A DNA stretch of 51,707 nt from Archangium sp. (GCA_030695565.1 JAUYRZ010000019.1:1-51707), one strand, 5' to 3'. Numbered from the stretch's first letter, positions 32,981-42,958 are shown. Notes: generated by a model not told the origin, from the sequence alone. Program-made: numbers and translations.

Positions 32981-33811
32981 TCAGAAGAGTGTCAGTTGGG
33001 GCCCCGCCGGTGGTTTGATTTCCCTCGGCCCGCCCTGCTTGACCTGCGTCGGATCGAACAGCGGCCCTTCGAACACCGCCGTGACCGGCCCATGATCGCT
33101 GGTGCCGAACTCACGCAGCGAGGTGCACTTCATCGCCTTGCTGGTGAGCGCAGGGCTGCTGGTCACGAAGTCCAACCGCCAGCCGATGTTGCGCTCGCGG
33201 TACTGCCGCCACGGCGCCCACCAGGTGAACAGCGCGTCATCTTCAGCGGCGAAGTGCCTCCCGAGATCCGTCAGCCCGTGCGCGAAGATGGCCTCGAGCA
33301 ACGCGCGTTCACCCGCGGTCTGCCCGGCGAGGTTCGGGTCGCGCAGCTTCTCGTGCACGTCACGCTCGGTGCGCGCCACGTTGAAGTCACCGCAGAGAAT
33401 CAGCCGCATGCCCGCCGCGTGCCGCTCGGCCACGTACACCTGCATCGCTTCGAGGAAGCGCAGCTTGGCGGGGAAGTCCTTGCCTCCGTTGGGCACGTAG
33501 ATGCTGGCCACTTCCACATCACCCAGCGTCGCCACCAGAATTCGGCACTCCACGTCGAACGAAGGCGAGCTGAACACCGGCTGCACCGGGCACAACGTCT
33601 TGCTGATCAGCAGCGCGACTCCGGAGTAACCACCCAGCCCATGCCAGTGCGCCCAGTAGCCTTCCGGCTCCGCGATGCTCACGGGGATCTGGTGAGGTGA
33701 AGCCTTGAGCTCCTGAAGACACAACACGTCCGGTTTCTCCAACCGCAACCAGTCCGACACCTGCGACTCGCGCGCGCGGATGCCGTTCACGTTCCACGTG
33801 GTGATCTTCAT
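32981..33811 (-). CDS. xth: Exodeoxyribonuclease III / AP endonuclease
   Basis: 276 aa. It cuts DNA at abasic sites and degrades 3' ends in base-excision repair. Family signatures: MKITTWNVNGIRAR, LCLQELK (catalytic Glu), CGDFNVA (Asp, Asn) and the C-terminal GTSDHGPV (Asp-His). The ATG overlaps the stop of the upstream minus-strand gene by four bases (ATGA), so the two are translated together. Confidence 0.95.
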   Translation of the reverse strand: MKITTWNVNGIRARESQVSDWLRLEKPDVLCLQELKASPHQIPVSIAEPEGYWAHWHGLGGYSGVALLISKTLCPVQPVFSSPSFDVECRILVATLGDVEVASIYVPNGGKDFPAKLRFLEAMQVYVAERHAAGMRLILCGDFNVARTERDVHEKLRDPNLAGQTAGERALLEAIFAHGLTDLGRHFAAEDDALFTWWAPWRQYRERNIGWRLDFVTSSPALTSKAMKCTSLREFGTSDHGPVTAVFEGPLFDPTQVKQGGPREIKPPAGPQLTLF

Positions 33812-35895
33812 GGAGGCCAGTGATCGAGCGCGCTGATGACGAAGCCGCTGAGCTTCGCGTCTTGCCGCACGAGCTTCTGCAACCGCTCCTTCTCCGTGGG
33901 GGCGATGCCTTCTGCCCGGCTGCGCGTCAGGTACATCACCGCCCGGGTGAGCGGCGAGAAGCGTCTGGTCTCCAGCTCGGGCTGACCCGCGGTCAGAAAT
34001 CCCTCCAGCGCTCTCCGCTCGGAAGGCGTGAGGTGGGTGCGGCGCGCGAAGGTGGTGGCGGCGCTGTGTTTCCGGCGCACCGCCTCGGCCCAGATCAACA
34101 CGGAGAGCTCCGCGTCCAGGCCCTGCACCTCCTCCATCGGCAGGTTGGGCAACTCCGCGAACAGCGCATCACCGCTCTTGTGCACGGCGGTCAGGAAACG
34201 CGCGGTGCGCTCCAGGGGCGTGTGTTCGAGGTCCTTCACCGGCAAGCCCGCCATCAGCCGTGCGCGCTGCCGCTGCGGATCACTGGCCAGGCGCGCGAGC
34301 CAGGGGCTGGTGTCCTGTGTTGCTGCCATCGCCAGCCGGGTGGCCGCGACCACCGCGTCCAGGCCCATGGGGTTGGGACAATCGGTGAGCGCCCCGAGCA
34401 CTTCAGCTTCCTGGTGCAGCGCCACCGAGGCGAGCGCGGCGAGATCGGCATCACCGCACGCCGCCGTGGGCTCGTCTTGCAGGCGCTGTCTCCACACGGC
34501 GAGTGAACGCTCCCACTGACCCTCTCGAATCGCGGCGTACTCCACCGAGCGCCGGAGCCCGTCGTGCTCCGGGTGTTTCTCCAGCGCGGCTTCCCAGGTG
34601 GCGAGGTTCTGCTTCTCGGGCGCGGCGCGAATCAGCAGGAACGCGAGATCGGCATCGTCGGGCCTGGTGGTCTTTCGCGCTTCGAGATCGAAGAGCAGCT
34701 CATCGAGGTGGCCGGTCTCTTCCGCGGCCCAGATCACCGCGCGCTCGGTGTCGAGATCATCGCCCCTGCGTTGGTGGAGTTCCTTCGCCTGCTCCCACAC
34801 GCCTTCGTCAGCACCGGTCAGCAGGGCCGCGATCACCGGCAGGGTTTCTTCTTCCGGTTCGACTTCACCCCCGGAGCGCAGGGCCTTCACCACGGTCGCC
34901 AGGCGCGTGGCATCACCCTTCATGTAGAGCTGCACCACGCAGGCAGACTGGCTCCCGTCACCGGGTTGCCGCCACGCTGCGCTGAGCATGGTGCGGCTGA
35001 TCACCTTGGTGCCCTTGCTCATCGACACCGACTTGTCCGCTTCGCGGAACAGGAAGTCGATGTTCGATTCCACCACGAGACGTTGGCCGCACAGGAAGGT
35101 GAGGTTCGGCTCGGGCTGCCACGCCGGCTCGACCGCGTAGTAGTTCACGATGTACTTGAAGAGCGGGCTGACCCCGCCCACGTTCCAGATGAACGCGTCG
35201 TTGCCGCTGGCCACCTCGATGGGCCCTTCGTCGACGACTTCACCTTCCACCAGCGCGCGCGCAGGTTGACTGCCCACGGGCACGGTGAGCGCAGCGGTGC
35301 TGTTCGGCGCGATGGTGGCCTTCTGCCCGCCCACCTCGACCTGGATCGATTTTCGAAAACCATTCGCCACGGTGACCGTCGCGAACCGTGAATCCTGAAA
35401 CGCACCCCAGGCACCGCTGACCACCAGCAAGGCGGCGGCGAGCGCAGCGGCCCGGCTCCATGCCCAGCTGAAGCCGCCCATCGGAACACGCGCGAAGATT
35501 CGATACGTGTTGGTGGTGTCGCCCGGGCCCACCACGTACGCCCCCAAGGGGAGCAGCGGCAGCTTGAAGAGAATGACGATGAAGTGACCGGTGATGTACG
35601 TGCCGTCTTGTTGCCGCTCGTCTTCGCCCACGAAGCCCACCCCGGCGCTGTTCATGGTGAACAGGCTGGGCGTTCCGTTGAGCGGGCGCGCGAAGAGCCG
35701 GCGGTTGCCCAGCAGCTCCTTCACCAGCGGCTGGTGCGCCTTGAGCCGGCCCGTCCACGAGCCCCAGCGCAGCGCGCGGTAGAGCTTGAACGGATCGCCC
35801 GAGCCCAGGGCCGCACGAACGGGACCGTCTTCAGCGGCGATGCGCTCCAGCTCTGGCATGCGTTGCAGCAGGCCAGCGGGATCAGACGGCGTCAT
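33808..35895 (-). CDS. Membrane protein with TPR-like helical repeats, unknown function
   Basis: 695 aa from MTPSDPAGLLQRM, preceded by a good ribosome site (GAGGAG). One hydrophobic segment around residues 148-168 (ALAAALLVVSGAWGAF) separates an N-terminal cytoplasmic part from a beta-rich domain (about 175-290, FATVTVANGFRKSIQVEV) and a long C-terminal helical-repeat region (about 350-690) with alternating Ala/Leu/Trp/Glu. No catalytic motif is seen. Its stop overlaps the exonuclease III start, and ettA ends 16 bp upstream, so this is the middle gene of an ettA-TPR-xth cluster. Confidence 0.8.
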   Translation of the reverse strand: MTPSDPAGLLQRMPELERIAAEDGPVRAALGSGDPFKLYRALRWGSWTGRLKAHQPLVKELLGNRRLFARPLNGTPSLFTMNSAGVGFVGEDERQQDGTYITGHFIVILFKLPLLPLGAYVVGPGDTTNTYRIFARVPMGGFSWAWSRAAALAAALLVVSGAWGAFQDSRFATVTVANGFRKSIQVEVGGQKATIAPNSTAALTVPVGSQPARALVEGEVVDEGPIEVASGNDAFIWNVGGVSPLFKYIVNYYAVEPAWQPEPNLTFLCGQRLVVESNIDFLFREADKSVSMSKGTKVISRTMLSAAWRQPGDGSQSACVVQLYMKGDATRLATVVKALRSGGEVEPEEETLPVIAALLTGADEGVWEQAKELHQRRGDDLDTERAVIWAAEETGHLDELLFDLEARKTTRPDDADLAFLLIRAAPEKQNLATWEAALEKHPEHDGLRRSVEYAAIREGQWERSLAVWRQRLQDEPTAACGDADLAALASVALHQEAEVLGALTDCPNPMGLDAVVAATRLAMAATQDTSPWLARLASDPQRQRARLMAGLPVKDLEHTPLERTARFLTAVHKSGDALFAELPNLPMEEVQGLDAELSVLIWAEAVRRKHSAATTFARRTHLTPSERRALEGFLTAGQPELETRRFSPLTRAVMYLTRSRAEGIAPTEKERLQKLVRQDAKLSGFVISALDHWPP

Positions 35896-35911
35896 GTGAA
35901 CTCCTCGCAGG

Positions 35912-37588
<1,677 letters not shown>

Positions 37589-37646
37589 GCGGCGGAGTAC
37601 CGCGTGGGCCTCGTCGCTGCAACGGCTCTGCAGTACGAAGGACGCC

Positions 37647-38060
37647 ATGTTGATCCTCTCGGTGGATCGGACGCAGTTGCTCAAGCTCGACCTGCTGCCC
37701 ATCCAGAGCGATCCGGAAGACCATGAGGGCTGGGTCAACTTCCGGCTGGAGGCGGGGCCGGTTCACAGCGAGCGGTTGGTGCTGGCTTCGCATGATCTCT
37801 ACCTCACGGGAGAGCATGGCGAGCTGGCCGAGCTGGTCGACGGGTTGATTGCGGTCGCTGAAGGCACGCCTGCGTTTTCGTTCAATCCGGCCGAGCGGGA
37901 TTTTCGGTTGATCGCGTTCCGGCGCGAGGCGCACGTGACGTTGGAGGTGTCGGTGCCCGATGTGGCGCCTGACCTGGTGCTGGTCGTCGCGGCCGACGAG
38001 CTGAGGCGTTTTGCGGAGGGGCTGCAGCTCGAGTCTCAGCAGTTGGGGTTTTATCTTTAG
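37647..38060 (+). CDS. Small protein, possibly WapI-like, unknown function
   Basis: 137 aa from ATG with GAAGGA at a good distance. The protein is beta-rich (GWVNFRLEAGPVHSERLVLASHDL) followed by a helix and further strands (AHVTLEVSVPDVAPDLVLVV). The arrangement resembles WapI-family immunity-type proteins, but I cannot confirm this from sequence alone. No toxin gene is adjacent. Its stop abuts palindromic repeat copy 12. Confidence 0.7.
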   Translation: MLILSVDRTQLLKLDLLPIQSDPEDHEGWVNFRLEAGPVHSERLVLASHDLYLTGEHGELAELVDGLIAVAEGTPAFSFNPAERDFRLIAFRREAHVTLEVSVPDVAPDLVLVVAADELRRFAEGLQLESQQLGFYL

Positions 38061-38098
38061 CCCTCTCCCCAACCCCTCTCCCCCTCGGGGAGAGGGAG
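38061..38098 (-). repeat. Dispersed palindromic repeat, copy 12
   Basis: ccctctccccaacccctctccccctcggggagagggag, starting directly after the TAG of the gene at 37647 and preceding the convergent gene that ends at 38135. The cggggagaggg stem can work as a terminator for both. Confidence 0.8.
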
Positions 38099-38134
38099 CT
38101 CGTGGAGCTCGTGGAGCTCGTCGTCGTCAGCTTG

Positions 38135-38512
38135 TCAGCGCGTCGAGTCGGTCGAGTACGAGCCGTAGCTGGACAACCCGTAGGACGGCTCGCGGTTGGC
38201 GGGGGTCAGCTTCTTCGCCTCGAGCGCCTGGGCGAGGCACTCACGTGCACGGGCCAGGGCACGCTCGGCGTCACGCAGCGCGATGCAGGCTTCTTCAGCC
38301 GCGCTGTCGGTCGCACCTTCGAGCGCCTGCGCCGCGTCGGAGATCGCGTGCGCCGTGCTGTCGATGACGGTGGTCGCGCGGAAACAGGTGCGCGCCCGAA
38401 CCAGATAGTGCTGCCAACGACCGGGCGAACCGGCCGGGGTCGACTTCGTCTTCGGGGAGTGGCTCTGGGTGAAGTGCGTCATGGGAAGCACACTGCCAGA
38501 GGGGACTGACAT
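38135..38512 (-). CDS. Hypothetical protein, Ala/Glu-rich helical
   Basis: 125 aa; a start at 38482 (MTHFTQSHS) would give 115 aa. The N-terminal third is Ser/Thr/Pro-rich, the rest one long helical stretch (STAHAISDAAQALEGATDSA to ARECLAQALEAKK), then a Tyr/Ser-rich tail (YGLSSYGSYSTDSTR). No family recognised. An AT-rich stretch (38541-38560) lies upstream and probably holds its promoter. Confidence 0.5.
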   Translation of the reverse strand: MSVPSGSVLPMTHFTQSHSPKTKSTPAGSPGRWQHYLVRARTCFRATTVIDSTAHAISDAAQALEGATDSAAEEACIALRDAERALARARECLAQALEAKKLTPANREPSYGLSSYGSYSTDSTR

Positions 38513-38566
38513 CCAACCTGAACAGGCGTGCCCCTGAAGGATAAAATAACCAGTAAGTACGAGCCG

Positions 38567-39133
38567 TTACGCCTGTTTTTGAGGGTGCTCGCCAGTCCAC
38601 CTCTGGTCCCGCATCGATGAGCGCAACTCGAGCTCGCAGGCCTTCGCGCCGGTCAGCGAACACTCGGGTTGAACGATGAGCACGACCACGCCCACGCTCT
38701 GCAGCGCCTCGTGCAGAAAGCCCTCGTCGACCGCGCAGTGATGTGGCGTCTTCTTGCGCAGCACCGAGTGGCCCGGCCCGAAGCCGAGCACTTCCCAACC
38801 CCCGATGTTGTGCCCGCGATTGGCGAAGCGGTACATGTGATCGAGCCCGTAGATGACATCGCCTGCGCTGCGCAGCTTCTCCCCCATGCGCTGATGATGC
38901 GTGTCGCGGAAGAACTGCCGGCCCATCTGCAGCAACGACGCGCGGCCTCCGCGATGGAGCACCTGCTGCTGAAGCTGGAGCATCGTCTGCATCGGGTACC
39001 ACGCCTCGTGGTTCATCGATCTGAGGCGCTCCACCCAGTACGGACCGAGGACCTCTTCGGGAAACCGCATGGTGTTCAGCACCGCCATCAAGTCGGAGCC
39101 GAGCGCTTCGTGGGATGCATTCTCGTAAGTCAT
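38567..39133 (-). CDS. Hypothetical protein, possibly V4R/haem-NO-binding-like
   Basis: 188 aa. Features include FPEEVLGPYWVERL, a W-Y-P-x-Q-x-M-L helix, FANRGHNIGGWEVLGFGPG and KKTPHHCAVDEGFLHEAL, then CSLTGAKACELELRSS. The order (helical half, then beta strands with a PHHC motif and a late Cys pair) resembles small-ligand-binding V4R-type domains common in myxobacterial sensors. This family call is tentative. Confidence 0.65.
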   Translation of the reverse strand: MTYENASHEALGSDLMAVLNTMRFPEEVLGPYWVERLRSMNHEAWYPMQTMLQLQQQVLHRGGRASLLQMGRQFFRDTHHQRMGEKLRSAGDVIYGLDHMYRFANRGHNIGGWEVLGFGPGHSVLRKKTPHHCAVDEGFLHEALQSVGVVVLIVQPECSLTGAKACELELRSSMRDQRWTGEHPQKQA

Positions 39134-39201
39134 GGCGCTTGCGGAATAACCCGCCGCGTCACGCGACCTCCCCCCGGCACTGGGTAATGCGCAGCCTTCA
39201 G

Positions 39202-40185
39202 TTAGGGCTGATCTCTCCAGCCCTCGATCGTGAGCACCTGCTTTTTCACCACGCCAGCATCGGTGCTGATGATCAGCTCGGCCAGCTCCCCGGATTTTTC
39301 GGAGAAACGAAAGCGGAGCTGCCGCCCGGGGAGCAGCCAGGTCTCGTCGTCATCTCTTTCGCTCGTCTTCACGACGCGCCCGAGTGCGTCGTAGCCTTCG
39401 GTGGATCCCGAGCGGCCATCGCCCTCACGATCGACGGTGCGCTGAATCATTCTCTCCGACTGATCGAACAGATCACTGCGATCAGTGCGCCAATCGTCAT
39501 CGAGGTCGAAGTCCCGCCGAACCAGAAGGCCCTTGGTATCGAAGGAGTCGGTGCGCTCGAAAACGCCATCCTCGTTTGCGTCGTACGAGGTGCTGCTCAG
39601 CCGGCCCTTCGCGTCGAAGGAGTCCACCTGTTCGAAATTGTCGTCGTCATCGCGGTCGCAGCTGCGGCTGATCAGATGGTCGCGCACCCGTTGTTCGAGG
39701 CATTGCGAGTACGACCAGCTCCACTCTGACGTCCGCGAGGGCCGAATCTTGGGCAGTTGCCGCTCCTGCCACAGCAAAACTCCGAGGCCGATCGTGCTGA
39801 GCGCGAGGAGCAAGGTGAAGACGGGCGGTCGAGACTTCGCTGGCGTGGGTTTCGTTTCCGGCAGCTTCTCGGCTGCGGCGAGATCGTTCTGACAGCTCCA
39901 GCACACCTCGAACGTCGCCGGGCTGCTCAGGCCGCATGAAGGGCACCGAACGTCACCGGTCTTCGTCGCCTGCTCCCTCAAAGCCGCAGAAAGAACGCGT
40001 CGTGCGCGCTCGAGCTGATCGGGTTCGACCCAGAGTTCCACCATCACCTCGGACGATGGAATCACGCCCTGCAACGCCGAGAGCTGCTCGCCGATCAGCT
40101 CGACCTCGATCGACTCCCGCTCCAACGCGATGCGCCCCAGCTGACCTTCAGAGGAAGGAAAGCGACCCAATCGAACCCGTGCCAT
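39202..40185 (-). CDS. DUF2007-like protein with zinc ribbon, TM helix and Asp-rich repeats
   Basis: 327 aa from MARVRLGRFPSSEGQLGRI. Four parts are visible: an N-terminal DUF2007-like segment (about 1-75, VELWVEPDQLERARRVL), a zinc ribbon (RCPSCGL...CWSCQ, about 80-100), one membrane helix (VFTLLLALSTIGLGVLLW, about 122-140), and a C-terminal array of 5-6 Asp-rich units (DRDDDDNFEQ, DANEDGVFER, DLDDDWRTDR, DREGDGRSG) that look like short calcium-loop repeats. The Asp-rich part is probably outside the cytoplasm. Function unknown. Confidence 0.8.
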   Translation of the reverse strand: MARVRLGRFPSSEGQLGRIALERESIEVELIGEQLSALQGVIPSSEVMVELWVEPDQLERARRVLSAALREQATKTGDVRCPSCGLSSPATFEVCWSCQNDLAAAEKLPETKPTPAKSRPPVFTLLLALSTIGLGVLLWQERQLPKIRPSRTSEWSWSYSQCLEQRVRDHLISRSCDRDDDDNFEQVDSFDAKGRLSSTSYDANEDGVFERTDSFDTKGLLVRRDFDLDDDWRTDRSDLFDQSERMIQRTVDREGDGRSGSTEGYDALGRVVKTSERDDDETWLLPGRQLRFRFSEKSGELAELIISTDAGVVKKQVLTIEGWRDQP

Positions 40186-40234
40186 GCGCGGCAGTGTGCT
40201 CCATCGACGCGCGGACTCGGCTAGCTTTCGCCGC

Positions 40235-40657
40235 ATGTTTCGACCCGCTCACGTCATCCTCCTCCTCGCGCTCGGCTGCGGCACGAACACGGAGGTCGAG
40301 CCCCAGCTCACCATCGCGCAAGGTCTCTACGGTCAGCTCACCCAGGCCTGCAAAGAGCTGGACTGCGTCGGCGCGCCGCGCGAGGGGTCTCCGGTGGCGT
40401 GGTTCGATCGGTCTCCGTACGTGACCGACGGCGGCGTCAAACCAGAGCCTGTCTTCGAGAGCGTCTCGGGCAAGAACGGCTTCTACGAGTTCGCGATCGA
40501 CTCGAACGTGCGCGGCTACCTGGCGATCGGTGAGCTGCGCCCCACGAACGGCGTGCAGTGGTTCACCGCGACCGCCGCCACCATTCCCCGCGGGCTGGCT
40601 CGCATCGATTGGCGCGCGGGCCCCGGCAACGACGGCACCTGGACGGACAAGCAATAG
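40235..40657 (+). CDS. Small lipoprotein, unknown function
   Basis: 140 aa. MFRPAHVILLLALGCGT is a lipoprotein signal peptide with lipobox LALGC, so the mature protein starts at Cys15. The rest is short and beta-rich, with GKNGFYEFAIDSNVRGYLAIG resembling carboxypeptidase-regulatory/Cna-B-like sandwich repeats. It is divergent from the DUF2007-like gene with 49 bp between starts. Confidence 0.75.
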   Translation: MFRPAHVILLLALGCGTNTEVEPQLTIAQGLYGQLTQACKELDCVGAPREGSPVAWFDRSPYVTDGGVKPEPVFESVSGKNGFYEFAIDSNVRGYLAIGELRPTNGVQWFTATAATIPRGLARIDWRAGPGNDGTWTDKQ

Positions 40658-40722
40658 ACCGACAGGCAGGGCAGGGCTTTACATTGGCTGCGCTCCACGG
40701 TTACTGCCCTCTCATGGCGTCC

Positions 40723-40736
40723 CGGGAGCTCCTCTG
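40723..40736 (+). promoter_or_regulatory. Ribosome binding site deciding a CTG start
   Basis: cgggagctcctCTG: GGGAG at 40724-40728, about 5-6 bases before CTG 40734. It is the only well-placed purine-rich site before the first conserved cysteine. Confidence 0.4.
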
Positions 40737-41282
40737 ATCGATCTGTGTGAATCCTGCGGCATGTGCTGCAACGGGACGCTCTTCAACTACGTCACGCTCA
40801 CGTCTGACGACCTGCCCAAGCTGGAGAAGTACACCCAGCTCAAGCTGAAGATTCGCAACGAGCAGGCCACCTTCGACGAGCCGTGCGTGCTGCACACGGG
40901 AACGGGCTGCAGCGCCTACGAAGATCGCCCCGGCACTTGCGAGCGCTACGTGTGCGGCGTCTTGCGCCGGGTGGAGAAGGACGAGCTGACCGAAGAAGAA
41001 GCGCTCCTGGTCATCAAGGAAGGCAAGGCGCTGGTCGAGCACGTGAAGGAGTACGTCGCCTTCGAGCCCGGCATGCCCATCGCCGTCAGCACCTGGGAAG
41101 CGCCGCCCGAAGACATCAGCGCCGAGGCGAAGTTCGCGTGGGAACGCACGGCGTATCACCTGGGGAAATGGTTTCTGAACACCGTGAAGGAGGAGGTCGA
41201 GCCTGCGGTTCCGGCGGCGCCTCCATCGGGTTCACCCGAGCGGGCGAAGGTCACCCGCGCCAGCCTCTTCGCCAAGCGCTGA
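40734..41282 (+). CDS. YkgJ-family cysteine-cluster protein with probable CTG start
   Basis: 182 aa if read from CTG at 40734. The family pattern is clear: CESCGMCC near the N-terminus, then CVLHTGTGCSAYEDRPGTC and YVCG, a cysteine set thought to bind zinc or an Fe-S cluster. The frame has no ATG, GTG or TTG close upstream of CESCG, but GGGAG lies 6 bases before the CTG. A 7-codon ORF (ATG at 40714) ends on a TGA overlapping this CTG. C-terminal helical tail ends RASLFAKR. Confidence 0.82.
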   Translation: MIDLCESCGMCCNGTLFNYVTLTSDDLPKLEKYTQLKLKIRNEQATFDEPCVLHTGTGCSAYEDRPGTCERYVCGVLRRVEKDELTEEEALLVIKEGKALVEHVKEYVAFEPGMPIAVSTWEAPPEDISAEAKFAWERTAYHLGKWFLNTVKEEVEPAVPAAPPSGSPERAKVTRASLFAKR

Positions 41283-41298
41283 GCTCGGGCTGACAATG

Positions 41299-41321
41299 AG
41301 ATGACAGTGGCTCTGTCATCT
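41299..41321 (+). promoter_or_regulatory. Inverted repeat just before the HlyIII-family gene
   Basis: agatgacag tggct ctgtcatct: 9-bp arms around 5 bases, ending 8 bases before ATG 41330. No T tract follows, so it is either an operator or a leader hairpin rather than a standard terminator for the YkgJ gene 16 bp upstream. Confidence 0.45.
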
Positions 41322-41329
41322 TGATCAGC

Positions 41330-41998
41330 ATGATGGAACTGACCAGCCAGGCGCAGGTCTCCGCAGCGGAGAAGGTCAAGCCGCTGCTGCGTGGCACCTT
41401 TCACACCTTCGGCTTCGTGGCCGCGCTCTTCGGTTTCGCCGAGCTGAGCATCGCGCCCGTCGAGGGCTGGCGATACGTGGCGGGCCTGATGTTCGCGGGC
41501 TCGTTGACCTTGATGCTCGGGTTGTCCGCGCTCTACCACCGCCCCAACTGGAGCCACGCTGCGCGCAACCGGCTCCGCATGGCGGATCACGTGGGCATCT
41601 TCTTTCTCATCGCCGGCACGTACACGCCGTTCGCCGCGTTCCTCTCGCCCCAAACGTGGACGCCGGGGCTCATCGGCATGTGGGTCGGCGCGGTGGCGGG
41701 CATCACGTACGCGGTGGTGAACAGCCACGGCAATCGCATCATCCGCGCGTCGACCTACGTGGTGCTCGGGCTCTGCGCGGCGCCGATGATCCTGGGGCTA
41801 CCCAAGGACCTCGGTTGGGTGCGCACCGGGATGATGCTCCTGGGCGCGGCCATCTACATCCTCGGAGCGGGCGTCTACGCGAAGCGCTGGCCCAACCCGA
41901 AGCCGTCGGTGTTCGGGTACCACGAGATTTTCCACGTGATGGTGCTGGTCGCGGCCGGCCTGCACTACGCCGTCGTGTGGAGCCTCCAGCGCACGTAA
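41330..41998 (+). CDS. Hemolysin III / PAQR-family membrane protein
   Basis: 222 aa with seven hydrophobic segments. Family residues: LSALYHRPNW (Ser and His), ADHVGIFFLIAGTYTPF (Asp-His) and FGYHEIFHVMVLVAAGLHY (two His), which bind zinc in the PAQR fold and suggest hydrolase (ceramidase-like) activity; the bacterial role is poorly known. ATG 41330 is followed by a second ATG at 41333; TTG at 41321 is also in frame. Confidence 0.92.
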   Translation: MMELTSQAQVSAAEKVKPLLRGTFHTFGFVAALFGFAELSIAPVEGWRYVAGLMFAGSLTLMLGLSALYHRPNWSHAARNRLRMADHVGIFFLIAGTYTPFAAFLSPQTWTPGLIGMWVGAVAGITYAVVNSHGNRIIRASTYVVLGLCAAPMILGLPKDLGWVRTGMMLLGAAIYILGAGVYAKRWPNPKPSVFGYHEIFHVMVLVAAGLHYAVVWSLQRT

Positions 41999-42182
41999 TT
42001 CACTCGACGCCGAGTTGTTTGTTGCTCGAGCGCCGGAGGTCGATGACCCTCTCAAATCTCTCCGGAGAGCCACTCGATGCGGTCAGGGTGCCCGACACTG
42101 AACTGGCGGATGCTGAGTGGGCCCTGCGGAGCTTGAGTTCGTGCGGCGACGGGTCTTACTCGTCTGCCTGAGGAGAAAGACC

Positions 42183-42428
42183 ATGGAGAGTCTGACCATC
42201 AAGTTGCCCCGCCAGCTCAGCGCCCGAGTCACGCGGCTCGCGAGGAGGCGCAACGTCTCGCGCTCCGCGCTCGTGCGTGAGGCGCTCGAGTTGCTCACCA
42301 GTGATCGCGGCGGAGAGACGTTCATCGACCGCGTCAGCCAGTACGTCGGAGCCGGAGACGATCTGCCTGCAGACATCCTCACGAATCCCAAACACATGAA
42401 GGTCTATGGCCGTCGACCGCGACTCTGA
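42183..42428 (+). CDS. Ribbon-helix-helix antitoxin (VapB/CopG type)
   Basis: 81 aa. MESLTIKLPRQLSARVTRLARRRNVSRSALVREAL is a classic ribbon-helix-helix: a beta strand, then two helices. GAGGAG lies 7 bases before the ATG. The C-terminal half would contact the toxin. It sits directly upstream of a PIN-domain toxin remnant, so it probably repressed its own operon; it may now be an orphan. Confidence 0.85.
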   Translation: MESLTIKLPRQLSARVTRLARRRNVSRSALVREALELLTSDRGGETFIDRVSQYVGAGDDLPADILTNPKHMKVYGRRPRL

Positions 42429-42684
42429 TTCTCGACACCGGGCCATTGGTGGCATTGCTCAACCCGCGGGAGCCACACCATGAGTGGGCGACCGAGGCGC
42501 TGCGCGTGCGGGCTCGCGTGGTCACTTGTGAGGCCGTCGCCAGCGAGGCCTTCTTCCTCCTTCGCACGTTGAGCGAGTTGATGCCACGTGCCACGTGCCA
42601 CGTGCCGCGGTCGCGACTCTCGACTCGGATTTTCGGGTCTACCGACGAAACGGTCGCCAGGTCATCCCGCTGCTGATTCCCTGA
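42407..42684 (+). pseudogene. VapC-type PIN-domain toxin, decayed
   Basis: Reading from 42425, LILDTGPLVALLNPREPHHEW followed by VVTCEAVASEAFFLL is the N-terminal half of a PIN toxin (Asp of ILDTG, Glu of CEA). No normal start codon exists in that frame; the ATG at 42406 is one base out of frame. The C-terminal end (ATLDSDFRVYRRNGRQ...LLIP, ending at TGA 42682) appears in another frame. About 40 codons are missing between the halves, at a triple gccacgt repeat near 42590-42608. It is read as a disabled RNase toxin next to an intact antitoxin. Confidence 0.7.
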
Positions 42685-42758
42685 CACGGCGTACAGCGGC
42701 GCGTCGTTGGTCGTCACCTCGCCGTAAGACAAATCAGAAACGAAGTACGAAACGAGGT

Positions 42759-42801
42759 CCCCTCTCCCTCTGGGCCCTCTGGGAGAGGGTCAGGGTGAGG
42801 G
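42759..42801 (+). repeat. Dispersed palindromic repeat, copy 13
   Basis: ccctctccctctgggccctctgggagagggtcagggtgaggg, in the 289-bp spacer between the toxin remnant and the FHA gene. Copy 14 lies 120 bp further on in the opposite orientation. Confidence 0.8.
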
Positions 42802-42921
42802 TGACGACATCGACAAGTCGATCGCCTTGCCGACCAGCTCGAAGCACAGGCCGGTGTCGACGGCCTCCTGATCAGCGAGCCCGAGTTTTATTGGTGAGTT
42901 CGAGCGACAGGCCGGCTTGAA

Positions 42922-42958
42922 GGCCCTCATCGCGACCCTCTCCCGACGGGAGAGGGAG
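42922..42958 (-). repeat. Dispersed palindromic repeat, copy 14
   Basis: ggccctcatcgcgaccctctcccgacgggagaggga, ending 16 bp before the FHA gene start. It forms an inverted pair with copy 13. Confidence 0.75.

Noticed and set aside
38521-38577. Inverted repeat aacaggcgt ... acgcctgtt around 39 bp
   Set aside because: Only nine bases, widely spaced, with one arm in the end of a gene; could be chance in GC-rich DNA and does not fit a terminator.
42043-42171. 42-codon ORF (MTLSNLSGEPLDAV...) before the antitoxin gene
   Set aside because: GGAGG is only three bases from the ATG, no family is recognisable and composition is unremarkable; too weak to call.
42790-42895. Minus-strand frame that looks coding (LGLADQEAVDTGLCFELVGKAID)
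   Set aside because: Short, without a plausible start, and its end is made of palindromic repeat sequence. It may be a gene remnant but cannot be supported.
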